Shown here: positions 1 to 10,273 of the stretch, in pieces
Position numbering within the stretch: position 1 is the first letter of the stretch
Layout of the letters: each line of letters opens with the position of its first letter
Notes under the pieces: generated by a model
The model's database searches: none
Told to the model about the DNA's origin: nothing
What the model saw: only the letters and a program-made list of their open reading frames with translations
NCBI GenBank assembly: GCA_973895155.1
Contig: OZ316892.1
Location: 13,144,001 to 13,208,000 of the forward strand
Length of the DNA stretch: 64,000 nt
Direction of reading: 5' to 3'
Origin: Marsupella aquatica
Lineage: Eukaryota > Marchantiophyta
Program-made: the position numbers and the translations under genes

Positions 1-378
1 TACGGCTTTCAGTTTTAAATCCAGGTTTTTGGAGAGCCCTTGGGTTACATCTCTACAGCGATACTGCTAGCAAATTTATAATCTGTCTTGGTAATTTCCA
101 TTCCAAGTTTAGCTAGAAAAACGTTTTGTTCATGTTGAACAGCTTACTGTGGCCTGTTCTATTCTCAAGTTAGCCTGTTTCCATTAAAATCCCTAGCCCT
201 TTAAGTATCATACGCGAACTCCTTGAAAGTTGCAACAAATCCCACACCTCTTTCTCAACCCCCAGAAGAGAGCACAGGTTACTGAATCTGTTATCTAGAG
301 GACATCAAGGGCGAGTGACTGGTTTGGTAACCCTCACCCTTTGATGTTTAAAAATATAGCCTAGGGTAAGGTGATTAC
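1..378. other. Sequence downstream of EIPR1, no gene seen
   Basis: I see no convincing coding exon or RNA gene here. It lies 3' of the minus-strand EIPR1 gene. The last part (from about 330) leads into the tandem repeat that follows. Confidence 0.4.
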
Positions 379-660
379 GGAAGTTCTCTCCGCTATCCAG
401 CCTGTAGTTATGCTTTACGGCAGAGTGGCTCTTGTCTACAATGCTAAAAGGTTTAGCTTAGGGTTACCGAAGCAAGCTCTCTCAGCCTGTAGTTATGGTC
501 TTAGTGGTACATAGCTTATTGTCCCCAATGTTAACAAGCTCAGTATAGTGTGAGTTCGATAAGGAAGCAAGCTCTCTCAGCCTGTAGTTATGGTCTTAGT
601 GGTACATAGCTTATTGTCCCCAATGTTAACAAGCTTAGTATAGTGTAAGGAAGAAAGCTC
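379..660. repeat. Three tandem copies of a ~95-bp unit
   Basis: The second copy (469-563) and third copy (564-660) are nearly identical and share the core CAGCCTGTAGTTATGGTCTT, at a period of 95 bp. The first copy (about 379-468) is diverged but keeps CAGCCTGTAGTTATG and the flanking order. The array sits just beyond the stop codon of EIPR1 (772), so it may fall in the 3' UTR or terminator region. It has no coding potential. Confidence 0.85.
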
Positions 661-771
661 TCTCTGCTTCTAAGGCTTCAGCTATATGCTCAAGTGGATC
701 TTGCCCCTTCTCCGTTCGCTTTCAATCAGAAAGAAAGGCGTCAATCAAACCTGTCCAATCTATCTTATTCT

Positions 772-3700
772 CTAAGACTTAAATAGCAGGGCACTAACAC
801 TAACAGCTTCAGGCACCACTGCATTTTGATGAGTTAAAAAACTTCCTGTCCACTTTTGCACAGATGAGACTCATGAAAAATTGAGTAAAGAATAGCAGAG
901 CTAGTTTACTCACTCTCCCATCATATGAAAGCGAAGCAAAGACCCATGGATCTGCGGCACTCCATGCGATTCCTGCCATTAAACCACCACATCAGCTGCT
1001 ATATCCTTCAGAAAAGAGACGAAAAGGTGAACAATGATGGGAATGTCAATGCGCATGGGAGTGGATGGAGTCGTTGAATCTGTAGTCCTGACCAGATCAT
1101 TGAAACCGAGAAACTCCGTGATTGTTACAATTGAAGGAAAAAGTACAACAGTTCTCACCATAGACACTGTCTTCATGCTCTGTGTATGATTGTACAAACG
1201 GGTCCGGTGACCTTTTGGGTGATCCATGCGCACTGCAAGTCGTCAGAGACATGTCAACTTTTCAGAGATAGTCTTAAAATTGAGTACTTAAGTCAAGGTC
1301 TTCACTGGAATTCATCATAGGATTTTTAATAGTCTGACATGAGAGTAGACTTGCCTTTGAGGAGATGAAGAAGAACGCCATAGATTAACCACATAGTCGG
1401 TACCTGAACTCTGCATCAAACGGGGAACGACCATATTGAGTCAACACCACACACTGCTGCCTTAAAACCGCCTCCTCAGCTTTTGAAAGAGTTAGAACAA
1501 GTAACCAAGAGCTTGAGTATGATATATGGAGCAATGCAATTCAAACAGACTTAGGAAAGAGCAGGACAGTACGGACACAAATTATTATCAACAGTAATGA
1601 GAAACTACAAGCAAATTTATGCCTTCCTACATACACATGTTCGCAATCTCCAGCATCTAGTTACTCTATACAACTATCCAACAGACTTTGGTAAAGCCCA
1701 ATAGAGAATTTTGTCAACCCCTCTAAGTCACAAGAAACCTGTTAAAACCCAGATAGATGCGCATGTTAATTAGTTCCATTCCTCTCATGATATTGCTGTT
1801 TCGCACGAAGGTTTGCGTTCAAGTGTTTGCTGTGATGTTCCCAATGTCTCGTACTCTAGGGGACAGTGCCCAAGCTATTCACAGAATAACTCCGATTGGA
1901 AATAAAGACAAACATCCGCGGCTTTCCATCATGAAGTGAAACTGATTCCATAAAACTGAAGGAGTAAGAGGAGTCTTGTACCAATATGAGCTCGTCATAC
2001 TTGGGATTGTATTTAACACGCCACGTCCTACAAAGAGTGTAAGCAGTATTTAATCTCAAACTCCTCGTACTTGTCTCGATGAAGTCCTAGTTATGAAAAA
2101 AATGAAATGTCTACTCTCTGATTCATCGCTGCAGCTGTTAGGCATATATAAATAAATAAGGCTTTCTTTTAGTTATTCAACAAAGTATTATAGATACTAC
2201 GTACCAGTGTGCGTGTCCTGGAAGTTCAGCAAGAGGCGTCCTGGGCATTTTCATATCCCAAATACGGATTTTTGAATCATCCCCTGCAGTCACCTGTGCG
2301 GAGACAGCAACATGACAGTTTTTACTGCCGTATAATGAAACACAACATTAAAGCGATCTAGAACTGGATTAAGACATAGCTACTCAGAGAGGGTCATACG
2401 AAGAGGATCCTGAAGGTCCATCTGTGATGCAAGCACCAAAGAAGAGAAACCTTCCTCGCGGGTTGGACAGGAAGTTTGAAGGCCCTCTTCATATTGAGGA
2501 GAGTTGTGTTACAGATCTTCAATATTATTTAACTTTCTTCACAGGAGTCACCGCAGTTAGAGAGACCTCTGGTCCATGACTGATGAAGACATTACGATGT
2601 GGCTGAGTCAAGACCACAAAAAAGGATGAATGTTCCTATAATGCTATGTCTCATGCGTTGCCCAACTTGAGGACAAGCTAAAGACAGACCTCAAATAATT
2701 CTGCATGTTTATGGAAAGCTTTCGAGTGCAAGGGCTACCTCCATGAGTAAAACATGGAAAGTCCATTTCCACTAATTATGGTAGGTCTTCACACTACAAA
2801 GGTTAGCATTCCACCAGTGTGGCTTCTGCGCTCATCCACGTTATAGCTCTGTCCCTGCCGGGCGAGGCGTCTACAGCTGCAATGCTACGGTACACAACTA
2901 TAATAAGTAAATATACGGATAGTGCCAATTGGCTGCAGTAGAATGAATGGAGAAGACGATTTGAACAATTAAGGCTGTCGCTAGATAGAATAAAAATTAT
3001 TTACTGAATCGACCTGGATTTCCATTAAATAGAAAGGTGTCATTGTAAGCGTCAAACTCCTAAACCTACGAGTATGTCTACCAAAAATCCGACAGAAGCT
3101 GTAATAAGACGTTTAGAACCCTGTCCTGAGACTCAGGTTTTAGACGTGCAGCATGGACGAAGTAACCGGCAATATGGGATTTCAAGAGAAAGAAAGTAGT
3201 AAACAGTTTGCAGAAGCGACGAGCTGCCGTCTAATTGAGATCCTGACACTTTTCATGGTCCCAGTTCTTGATCATCAAAGTCCCGAATGCATAACGGGAA
3301 TATATCATCATGAACTCCATGAATAGTCAAAAACTGAAGGTCTACGTTTCTACTCTGCGATATAATATTCCCTTGCATTGCCCTATCACAATTTGATAGG
3401 AAACAAGATTCTTCACCCTTGTGCAGTGTCTAAAGCATTAAAAGCGCACTGTACATTGAGTGTAGGCACAAGGCCTCGTACAAAGACTTCCAATTTAGTA
3501 GCAAAAAATCCTTCAAAATATATTTTGCTACATCCAGACTGACAACACTGTCCGAAAAATGAAAGTCGGGAAAAGAAAGTACAAGTAGCTGTGACTTCTT
3601 TGGATTGAAATCTATGTCGCGCACTTGAACTGCATGTGCTTGCTCTATTCGATTTGATTGCCTGACTTTTTTCCCACCAGATCGCACCGTACAACAAATA

Positions 3701-6461
3701 AACCCTCATGAGCTTACAGCAGAAATTAAAAAATGCCTGTTAGTTTCCACATACAACACAAGCGGCAATCATATTTAGGTCAAAATCTCACCACTAATGT
3801 ACCAATCCACCACCAAAGAGTATAGTAAGTAGGGTTAAGGCCACAAAATACGTCTAGTATGAATGAAGGAATGATAGATGCACTTCAATTCAAGCGTCTT
3901 TGGCCACTCTTCCCATTGCTAAGTTCTGTGTGGACCAGATTATCTACAATTGAGGGTAGGTAGACAAGGTGCACTCTTTCTCTGGACCCACTTCAAGATG
4001 GGACACAAAAGGGCAACGCCCTTGGAAACACTGAAACCACTATTACACAGTCGGGTCAGACTACCCCCAACGCACTCGTGATGTGTACAACAGCAACTTG
4101 CGCGGCAAACGGCAAATAATATAGGGGATTTGGGAGAGTTCGTCGAGAGGTCTCTGCGCTAAGATTATGGGCCGTTCTTCTGTGCCCTTCTTAAAGATAC
4201 TTACCTCATGCTGCGAAGGTCCCACATCTGGATGGAGGAATCAAATATAGTTGCCACATTTGAAACATCATGTGGATCCCAAGCACCACCAGCCATGTGG
4301 TGAAGCTCCCCTGCTGACCCATGTGCCTGGACCTGCCCAAGTAAGGACGCGATCAGCTAACAAGAGATAAAAACGTAAAACAGGGTATTGAGCAACAGGT
4401 ATTTGCCAGGCAGGACACTTGGAAGTTTACCCTGCACAGCTACGAGTCGTTTGCAACTGGTGAGCCTCTAAAAATTCTATAGCCATTTCAGGAAGGAGCC
4501 ATTGCAAAGCACATGGTGGGAGGCTCTTTCTTGCAGCACAACAATCATTAGTCGCAGTAATCTATCTTGCGGTTCAAATCTGCTTTCCAGCACGCTAGGC
4601 TTCGAAACAAGTTACACATACTAGCGCGGCATCAGCGCGGCCAAGCTAACCTCTCAGAGATTACTGCAACTCAAGTATACGTTTTGCCGGATGCTACGAG
4701 AGTTCGACCTCAAAGGAAAAACTTCAAACATCAAGAAAAGCTGTGAGCGATTCAAGGACATGTCAGGTTGCACTATTCTCATTGTATAGCATCAGCAAGA
4801 CTTACACTATGCTCATTGTATAGCATCTGCTATAGACCCCATGCCTTGGTCAGACAGTGTAAGACACTCGGTCTTTATGGGGTCCTTCCATTACGTGGGG
4901 TTATGCCAAAATGTATTCCATATGGTTAGAGAACGATGCTAATTTAGCCTGCTCATGCAGATACATCATGAAGTTTATAGATTCTTTACTCATAATACCA
5001 CAAGGGAATGCAGTCTTTCTCACCTTTGCGACCCCTTTTGCCGTGTCCAAATCCCAGACAAATAAACTCTCTGCATCTATGCTTAACAGCTGCTGATGCT
5101 TCCCTGATGGCCACCAAAGTGTACTGATTCTTAAAAGTGTCAGCTTAGAACATCAGTCTCCTAAGCATCTTCTCTTAATGACTCGCACCCACTTGGGCAA
5201 GAAGAACTGCCCCAAGCAAACCGCAGATGATCTTGCACAAGAAAGTTTGGTTGACGCTGGACGCACCCAACAAAGAGAAAATGCATTGCTCGGAGAGGTA
5301 TAAGTAAGCACCATTTTATGGGTTGTGCATGTCCCTCCAATATAGATAATTGTTGAAGAGGAAGGACTGTCACGCCACCTGACTTTGGACGGTCTGGTAG
5401 TTTCCATAAGGATACACCGTACTCACCGACTGACCAGCACAGACCCACACTTAGTTTCATAGTGGTGGGAGCCTAAGCGCTTTGGACGCATCATACATTA
5501 AAATTTCTGTGAAAGATTTTCCTAAGCGGGTAAGCCAGGTAGTTATAATAATCACACTCGCGAACTGCTCTCCAGATACTTCACCAGCATTATGTAAAAA
5601 GTAGTATGATGTAATAGTGATCACTAGGAACAATGAATTCTTGAATAACACATGCCGATCAATTCTATCAAAAGAACTCCACTCAGTTGTGAGTTTATCC
5701 AGATATTTCTGAGGTCAACGTATGTAGTTCAGTAGAGATGAGACCAAGGTCGTGATACGCCATATCAGCGGGACTAGTCATCCAATATGACAATCGTAGT
5801 CAATTGCAAACGCTCAGATCTCTTATGCTAAATATTAAAAGACAACGATCCATTGCGTATTCCTGAGAAACCGGGGTACAACAGGATATCAGAGCGTCTG
5901 CTGAATCTCTGTCGAGAAAGACGAACACTGAAGTTATAGAACAGCCGTACCTGATGCGTAAACCGTGGATATGATTTTCTTGTCAAACGGGCAAGCAGCT
6001 AGATCCCATATCTCATTGTGATGGATGTAAAGGCCTTCGCAAACAATGTCAGAGCTGTGATCCGGTAACTGGATCACATGTACCTGTGGGATAAACCTCC
6101 ACCATGAATACCTTTATGATGTCCTCCCGAAGACGTGAAATCTTCCTACACTCAATCCCTTACCCTGAAGATTAACTTCTCCAGCCCTCAAAACGAAACG
6201 AATAAACGGGATGAAAGTAGCTCACTCTGCAAATCGTCAAGTGGACTCTGGACAAGATCCATAAGAAAGGAAGCGAACAAATAGATCAAGCAAGAAGGAA
6301 GAATGAGAGCAGGAGAACCCCATCTAAATCGCTCTGATCAGTGTGGAAAAGTCTCTCCGGAATACCTCGTTTTCTTCTCGCAGGTTCTGGGTGCCCACCA
6401 GGAACCGCGCACTTTGAGAATCACCCAGTTGTGGTGCAATACATCTTGCCTGCCGACCCAT
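772..6461 (-). CDS. EIPR1: EIPR1/TSSC1-like WD40 protein, 12 exons
   Basis: EIPR1 (TSSC1) is a beta-propeller partner of the EARP/GARP tethering complexes in endosome-to-Golgi and recycling traffic. Twelve exons join in phase to 342 aa: 6461-6366, 6083-5951, 5429-5312, 5123-5024, 4332-4205, 3661-3583, 2293-2205, 2027-1982, 1410-1355, 1232-1159, 972-910 and 818-772. The start ATG at 6461 follows an in-frame stop 8 codons upstream. Family landmarks appear in order: QARCIAP and ARFLVGTQ (exon 1), EIWDLAACPFD (2), YGVSLWKL (3), LWWPSGKHQQLLSIDAESLF (4), ELHHMAGGAWDPHDVSNVAT (5), VRDIDFNPKKSQLL (6), AGDDSKIRIWDMKMPRTPLA (7), VKYNPKYDELIL (8), SSGTDYVVNLW (9), EHEDSVYG (10) and AWSAADPWVFASLSYDG (11). 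The intron after exon 9 uses a GC donor (AG|GCAAGT). The short last exon is the least certain part. Identification rests on remembered family motifs. Confidence 0.9.
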
Positions 6462-7051
6462 CCCATGCCCACAACAGGAAGATTATTCAGAGAAGCCAGA
6501 ATCACTCGAAAATTACCCTTCGATTTAAATCTTCTCACTGTGGCATTGCATTGTTGCGGATTAGCTTCCCTGTAGAGAGTCTGTTTGTCTGTGTGACCAC
6601 TCGAACATGAGATGCACGAGTAGACGGATTGATGGGCGAAAGCAGCAATGCAACCGGAACTTGATGTCAGTAATTGCACATGCCTGATATTTCACGCCAT
6701 ACGCATGACCGTGTTGAGAAGCGCTCTGCATTGCTGAAGCTCCCCGGCTCCTAAACCGTGGTGTTGAACAGCTTTGTTCCTCCTGGTGGAAGCGCTAGCT
6801 AGAGAGGTTAACACGGCAACAAATTGTTCCTTTCTGCGAGGTACAGCGAGTGAGCTGTCAGGGAAGAGTTATGACGGAGTGATGCAAATTGCTTGATTAA
6901 ACACATACCAAGCTACATCATTCTCCTGCTATAGATCTTGCTAGCAACAACATGATTCTGAACTGACACGAAAACAGGCAAACAGGGCTGTTCTTAGTCA
7001 GATGCCCGCACCTTATGCGTCTTCCTTCCACTTTATCTTTGCATCAATGTT
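6462..7051 (-). promoter_or_regulatory. 5' flank and putative promoter of EIPR1
   Basis: This stretch lies immediately upstream of the EIPR1 start codon on the minus strand. It should hold the promoter and any 5' UTR. I see no diagnostic element and no other gene, so the assignment rests on position only. Confidence 0.35.
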
Positions 7052-7150
7052 GTCGACTCCAGCTCCCTGTTTGGATCTTTGCATTCAGGCCAGCCTTGTC
7101 GACTCCAGCTCCCTCCCTGTTTGGATCTTTGCATTCAGGCCAGCCTTTGC
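7052..7150. repeat. Tandem duplication of a ~46-50-bp unit
   Basis: GTCGACTCCAGCTCCCT...GGATCTTTGCATTCAGGCCAGCC occurs twice in tandem (7052 and 7098). The second copy carries a 4-bp CTCC insertion. A short further duplication (TTTGCAGCTGGATG) follows at about 7147-7180. No coding function is seen. Confidence 0.8.
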
Positions 7151-7424
7151 AGCTGGATGAGAGCGTTTGCAGCTGGATGTTTCTCAGATTTAGTAGGGGC
7201 TTCCAAACTCCAGCAACAAAACTGTGCCCGATTAATTTTTTTATTTTTATTTTTTTGTCGAGAAAACGGGGTTGCAGGGCTATTGCCTTCAATAACACAG
7301 GGGGGGCCAGGAAGACACAAATAGGGCCAACGCCGGGGCATGGGAAGGCAAGACACAACAAATAGGGGGTCTCAAATATAGGCAATGGTCTTGGTTTCGG
7401 ACGGCCTAACTACACTTTCACCGT

Positions 7425-7592
7425 AATTAGTGTGAGTAACACTAATTCGAGAGTGTTCACTTTCGGGGTCTACTTGCGAATTAGTGTTAGTCACACTAAT
7501 TCCGAGCAAACACTAATGCTGCGCTCGTCAAATAGTGTTACATAACATTAATTTGCTGCACAAAAAATAATGTTATGTAACACTAACTCACG
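7425..7592. repeat. Cluster of AATTAGTGT...ACACTAATT palindromes, left part
   Basis: Imperfect palindromes built on AATTAGTGTNAGTNACACTAATT occur near 7428-7450 and 7481-7502. Variants with TAGTGTTACATAACATTAAT and ATAATGTTATGTAACACTAA lie near 7533-7585. They sit within the left arm of the TIR element, and related copies occur in its right arm. They could fold into hairpins or act as subterminal transposase sites; both readings are inference. Confidence 0.7.
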
Positions 7593-7781
7593 TGACTTTT
7601 CTACTTGTATTGTGCGGTGCTAGAATGACAAGACTTCAAGTGTTCTTGGCAACCAGGCCTCTTATCACAGGCTCTTTGTTAGGGTATAATTCAATTGTCA
7701 CTCTCATTCAGGCTAACATTGATTGATGAGCACAATGTGAGTGGTACTTCAATGTGAGCTGACATAAAAAGACCTCTAATA

Positions 7782-8120
7782 TGTTGAGCATAGACGACAA
7801 TCGCAACGGCAAGCCCATGAACCATCCAACGCACAAGAGTTAACAGATACATGGTTCACCTCCACATGAGGTTACGTCCAGGGGAACACACATGAGCTTT
7901 ATTGCACTCTAGACCGACCAGCCATACCAAGCATCCACAGCGCAAGCTCTCTCCATCTCTCAACTAGCTCCGTAACAATGAGCCTGAGTTCCCACTATCC
8001 AAGCAAACACCGTTTGGTTATAGAGTGTGCACAGCACGACTAACCTAACCAAGTCTGTGACTAAGGTTAGCCTTAACTACAGTACAGTCGTAACTCTAGA
8101 CCTAAGAGTAAATCCTAACA
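7782..8120 (-). mobile_element. Solo LTR nested in the TIR element
   Basis: Read on the minus strand, this 339-bp segment begins TGTTAGGATTTACTC and ends in CTCAACA (TG...CA form). It is flanked by a perfect 5-bp duplication TAATA (7777-7781 and 8121-8125). Inside are TCTAGAGTGCAATAAAGCTC (a probable polyadenylation signal) and CTGGACGTAACCTC...GAGGTGAACCATGTA, a form of the conserved GGACGTA...GAACCACGTA block of plant Copia LTRs. It is homologous to the plus-strand LTR at 20757-21079. No internal domain adjoins it, so it is a solo LTR left by recombination between two LTRs. Confidence 0.85.
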
Positions 8121-8349
8121 TAATAGATGTTTTAGCCTCCACGGATATAGAGCTCTCCGCACCTCCAAATGCTCTATTGTTGGATGTGAAATAAAACCTC
8201 CAAAAATGATTGTACACGGGAGTAAATGTTACGGAGCCCTCAAATCCCTAGTAGATACTCTAGCCCTCCACGACTACAGAGCTTTCACCTCCAGATGCAC
8301 TACAGTAATATGTTGAACAAAACATTTCAACAAAACTTTTTAAAAAACT

Positions 8350-8670
8350 TGAAAACCAACACCAATTAGTGTTACTTTTGTTTTGGGATCAAGTTCACAT
8401 AAATTAGTGTGACTAACACTAATTTGGACATAACACTAATTACAGTGAATAGTGTAGATAAGTGCATGAAATTACAATGTGTAAGCTGCATTAATCAATA
8501 AATGATTCTTGCGTATGCATCCCGCTAACTGATAAATGCATGTGTACATAGGCAAAATGCACTTACATATTTGTTGTTTAGTGTTGGTAGAGATGCAGGA
8601 ACTAGAAAATGCATTACTAATTAGTGTGACTAACACAAATTTGGACATAACACTAATTATGGTGAACAGT
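8350..8670. repeat. AATTAGTGT palindrome cluster, right part
   Basis: Copies of AATTAGTGTGACTAACACTAATTTGGACATAACACTAATT-like sequence appear near 8402-8445 and again near 8619-8662, with an isolated AATTAGTGTTACT at about 8364. The two long copies share about 40 bp and differ by a few bases, so they are a dispersed duplication within the right arm of the TIR element. Confidence 0.7.
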
Positions 8671-8921
8671 GTAGGTTCGGGCAGATGCGGGTGTGGCCCG
8701 CACAACCCTGCCACGGGAGTTGACTGTTTCTTGTTGACTTCAATTTGCACCAGAAATATTGGCTGCATGTTAAGTGCCGGACCTGCGGGTCACTCAGTAT
8801 AACCCCTAAAAATATTGGAGTTATAAAACTGCCAGCAACCGTAAAAGACACCCGCGGTCTAAGTTACTGTCTACAATAGAGTTCTGGCAAAATAACCTGC
8901 GACCCTATATTTGAGACCCCC

Positions 8922-9775
8922 TACTGGCACTAGTCAGGCCCGGGCGCCGGAAGGCAAGACACAACAAGTGGCACCAGTCAGGCCAAGGGACCTGATAGGC
9001 CACCGCTCACTGTCCCTATCATTGTCACTACAATGCTCTAACCTAAACTGCCTAGCACTCTTACTAGTGACAAGCAAAACACACATAGCTAAACTCAGTG
9101 ATATGACTCTCAATCCTAACCTGAATCCGTGTTTATCCTTCAGGACCTGAAACTTCCAAGTGTGGGGCTTCTCTTTCCTAGTAATGTTTGTCATCAATGC
9201 TCTCACCTAGTGGAATGGGGTCATTAGTCTTCTCCCATTGTTGGTCAATGGCAGTCTGAAGTTGTTTGCCTTGTTATCAGAGTGGCTTATGGGTGATTTT
9301 TGGTTTGCCTAAGAAGAATCCACCCTAGAAGCCTCCCCAGGAAATGAGAGTAGGCAGTTATGTTTCTCTTCTTCCACATGCTTCTGCATATTTTCATATC
9401 AGGATCAGAGGATTGGGTTTCCTCTTGTTCCGCTGAATAGCCCTGGTAATAGCTTCATACAGGGAGCTGATGGGGCTCAAATGTGCAGGAGCACCATGTA
9501 GTAATTTGTGCAATGCAAGCATAACTTGTTGGATTATTAGAACGGGGTGCAAACAAAGGTTATTTATAATCTTGTCGGGCTAATAATTATAATCAAAAAC
9601 TTATACTAAAGATATTTAAAACTCCAATTTTGGTAAAAATATTATTTGTTATATTCAACATGGTACTGAAAATTTTGTCAATTACATATATTAAAGGGTA
9701 CAAATTAAGGTCTCTCAATTAAATTTATTTTTTATAATTTTATTGGTTTGTAGTAGCAAAACTCGACTGCCCCTC
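8922..9775. other. Intergenic DNA between two mobile elements
   Basis: This stretch holds the right-hand copy of the 17-bp AAGGCAAGACACAACAA repeat (8951-8967) and a run of AT-rich DNA (about 9530-9740). I see no gene, RNA or element boundary in the rest. Confidence 0.4.
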
Positions 9776-9780
9776 CCACT
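9776..9780. repeat. Target site duplication CCACT, left copy
   Basis: CCACT directly precedes the left LTR. The same five bases directly follow the right LTR at 15779-15783. This is the 5-bp duplication expected of Copia integration and fixes the element ends. Confidence 0.9.
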
Positions 9781-10079
9781 TGTGCTCCATACATACACGT
9801 GCTCAATAGTTACGTGGTTCGCCTCAAGGTTGGCTACGTCCACGGGAAGACCAAACTTTATTAACGGTTATGTGTCTACTCAAGCATCACCACAGCTCCC
9901 ATCTCTTCAAGCTCTCATCTCTTGCTATATCATTGTGTTCTCTCTTAAGAACTCTCTTGTGTGTTCTCACACCACATAGAAGTTGAAGAGATAAGGACCA
10001 ATCTCTTCAACTAGGGTTTACTCTAACCCTAGTTAATATACTAACCATAGTTCAACCCAAGACTGAGTTAACCTCTACA
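9781..10079 (-). repeat. Copia 3' LTR (left on the plus strand)
   Basis: The LTR is 299 bp, TGTAGAGGTT...GAGCACA when read on the minus strand. It contains the plant-Copia block CCCGTGGACGTAGCC...GAACCACGTAAC and an inverted repeat AACTAGGGTT/AACCCTAGTT with a 6-base loop. It differs from the other LTR at three positions, all transitions. Confidence 0.95.
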
Positions 10080-10091
10080 AACTCCCCCTTG
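10080..10091 (-). other. Polypurine tract of the Copia element
   Basis: On the minus strand AAGGGGGAGTT abuts the first base of the 3' LTR. This is where the plus-strand primer of reverse transcription is expected. Confidence 0.85.
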
Positions 10092-10273
10092 ACTCACATC
10101 TTGGGAGGGTTCATAACATTGTTTTTTCCTTACAAGTTCCTCCGCGGGAAGTTCAAGACATTAGGGCCAAAAGACCCTCCCCCTAATGCAAGGGTTAACT
10201 AGAACTAAGCCATAGTCGATAAGCCATCGGATGGAGTACTCATATAGAGACATTTTCTTGGTTAACTCTATAT

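Larger units (their letters stand above)
7365..8921. mobile_element. DNA-transposon-like element, 18-bp TIRs, TA duplication
   Basis: Perfect 18-bp terminal inverted repeats, GGGGGTCTCAAATATAGG at 7365-7382 and its reverse complement at 8904-8921, bound a 1557-bp segment. TA flanks both ends (7363-7364 and 8922-8923), as a TA-targeting Tc1/mariner or Stowaway-type element would leave. Internal similarity between the ends stops after the 18 bp. I see no transposase, so it would be non-autonomous. A solo LTR (7782-8120) is nested inside; without it and one 5-bp target copy the element is about 1.21 kb. The sequence AAGGCAAGACACAACAA lies outside each end (7345-7361 and 8951-8967), suggesting insertion into or beside a repeat. 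The superfamily is inferred from TIR and TSD only. Confidence 0.7.
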
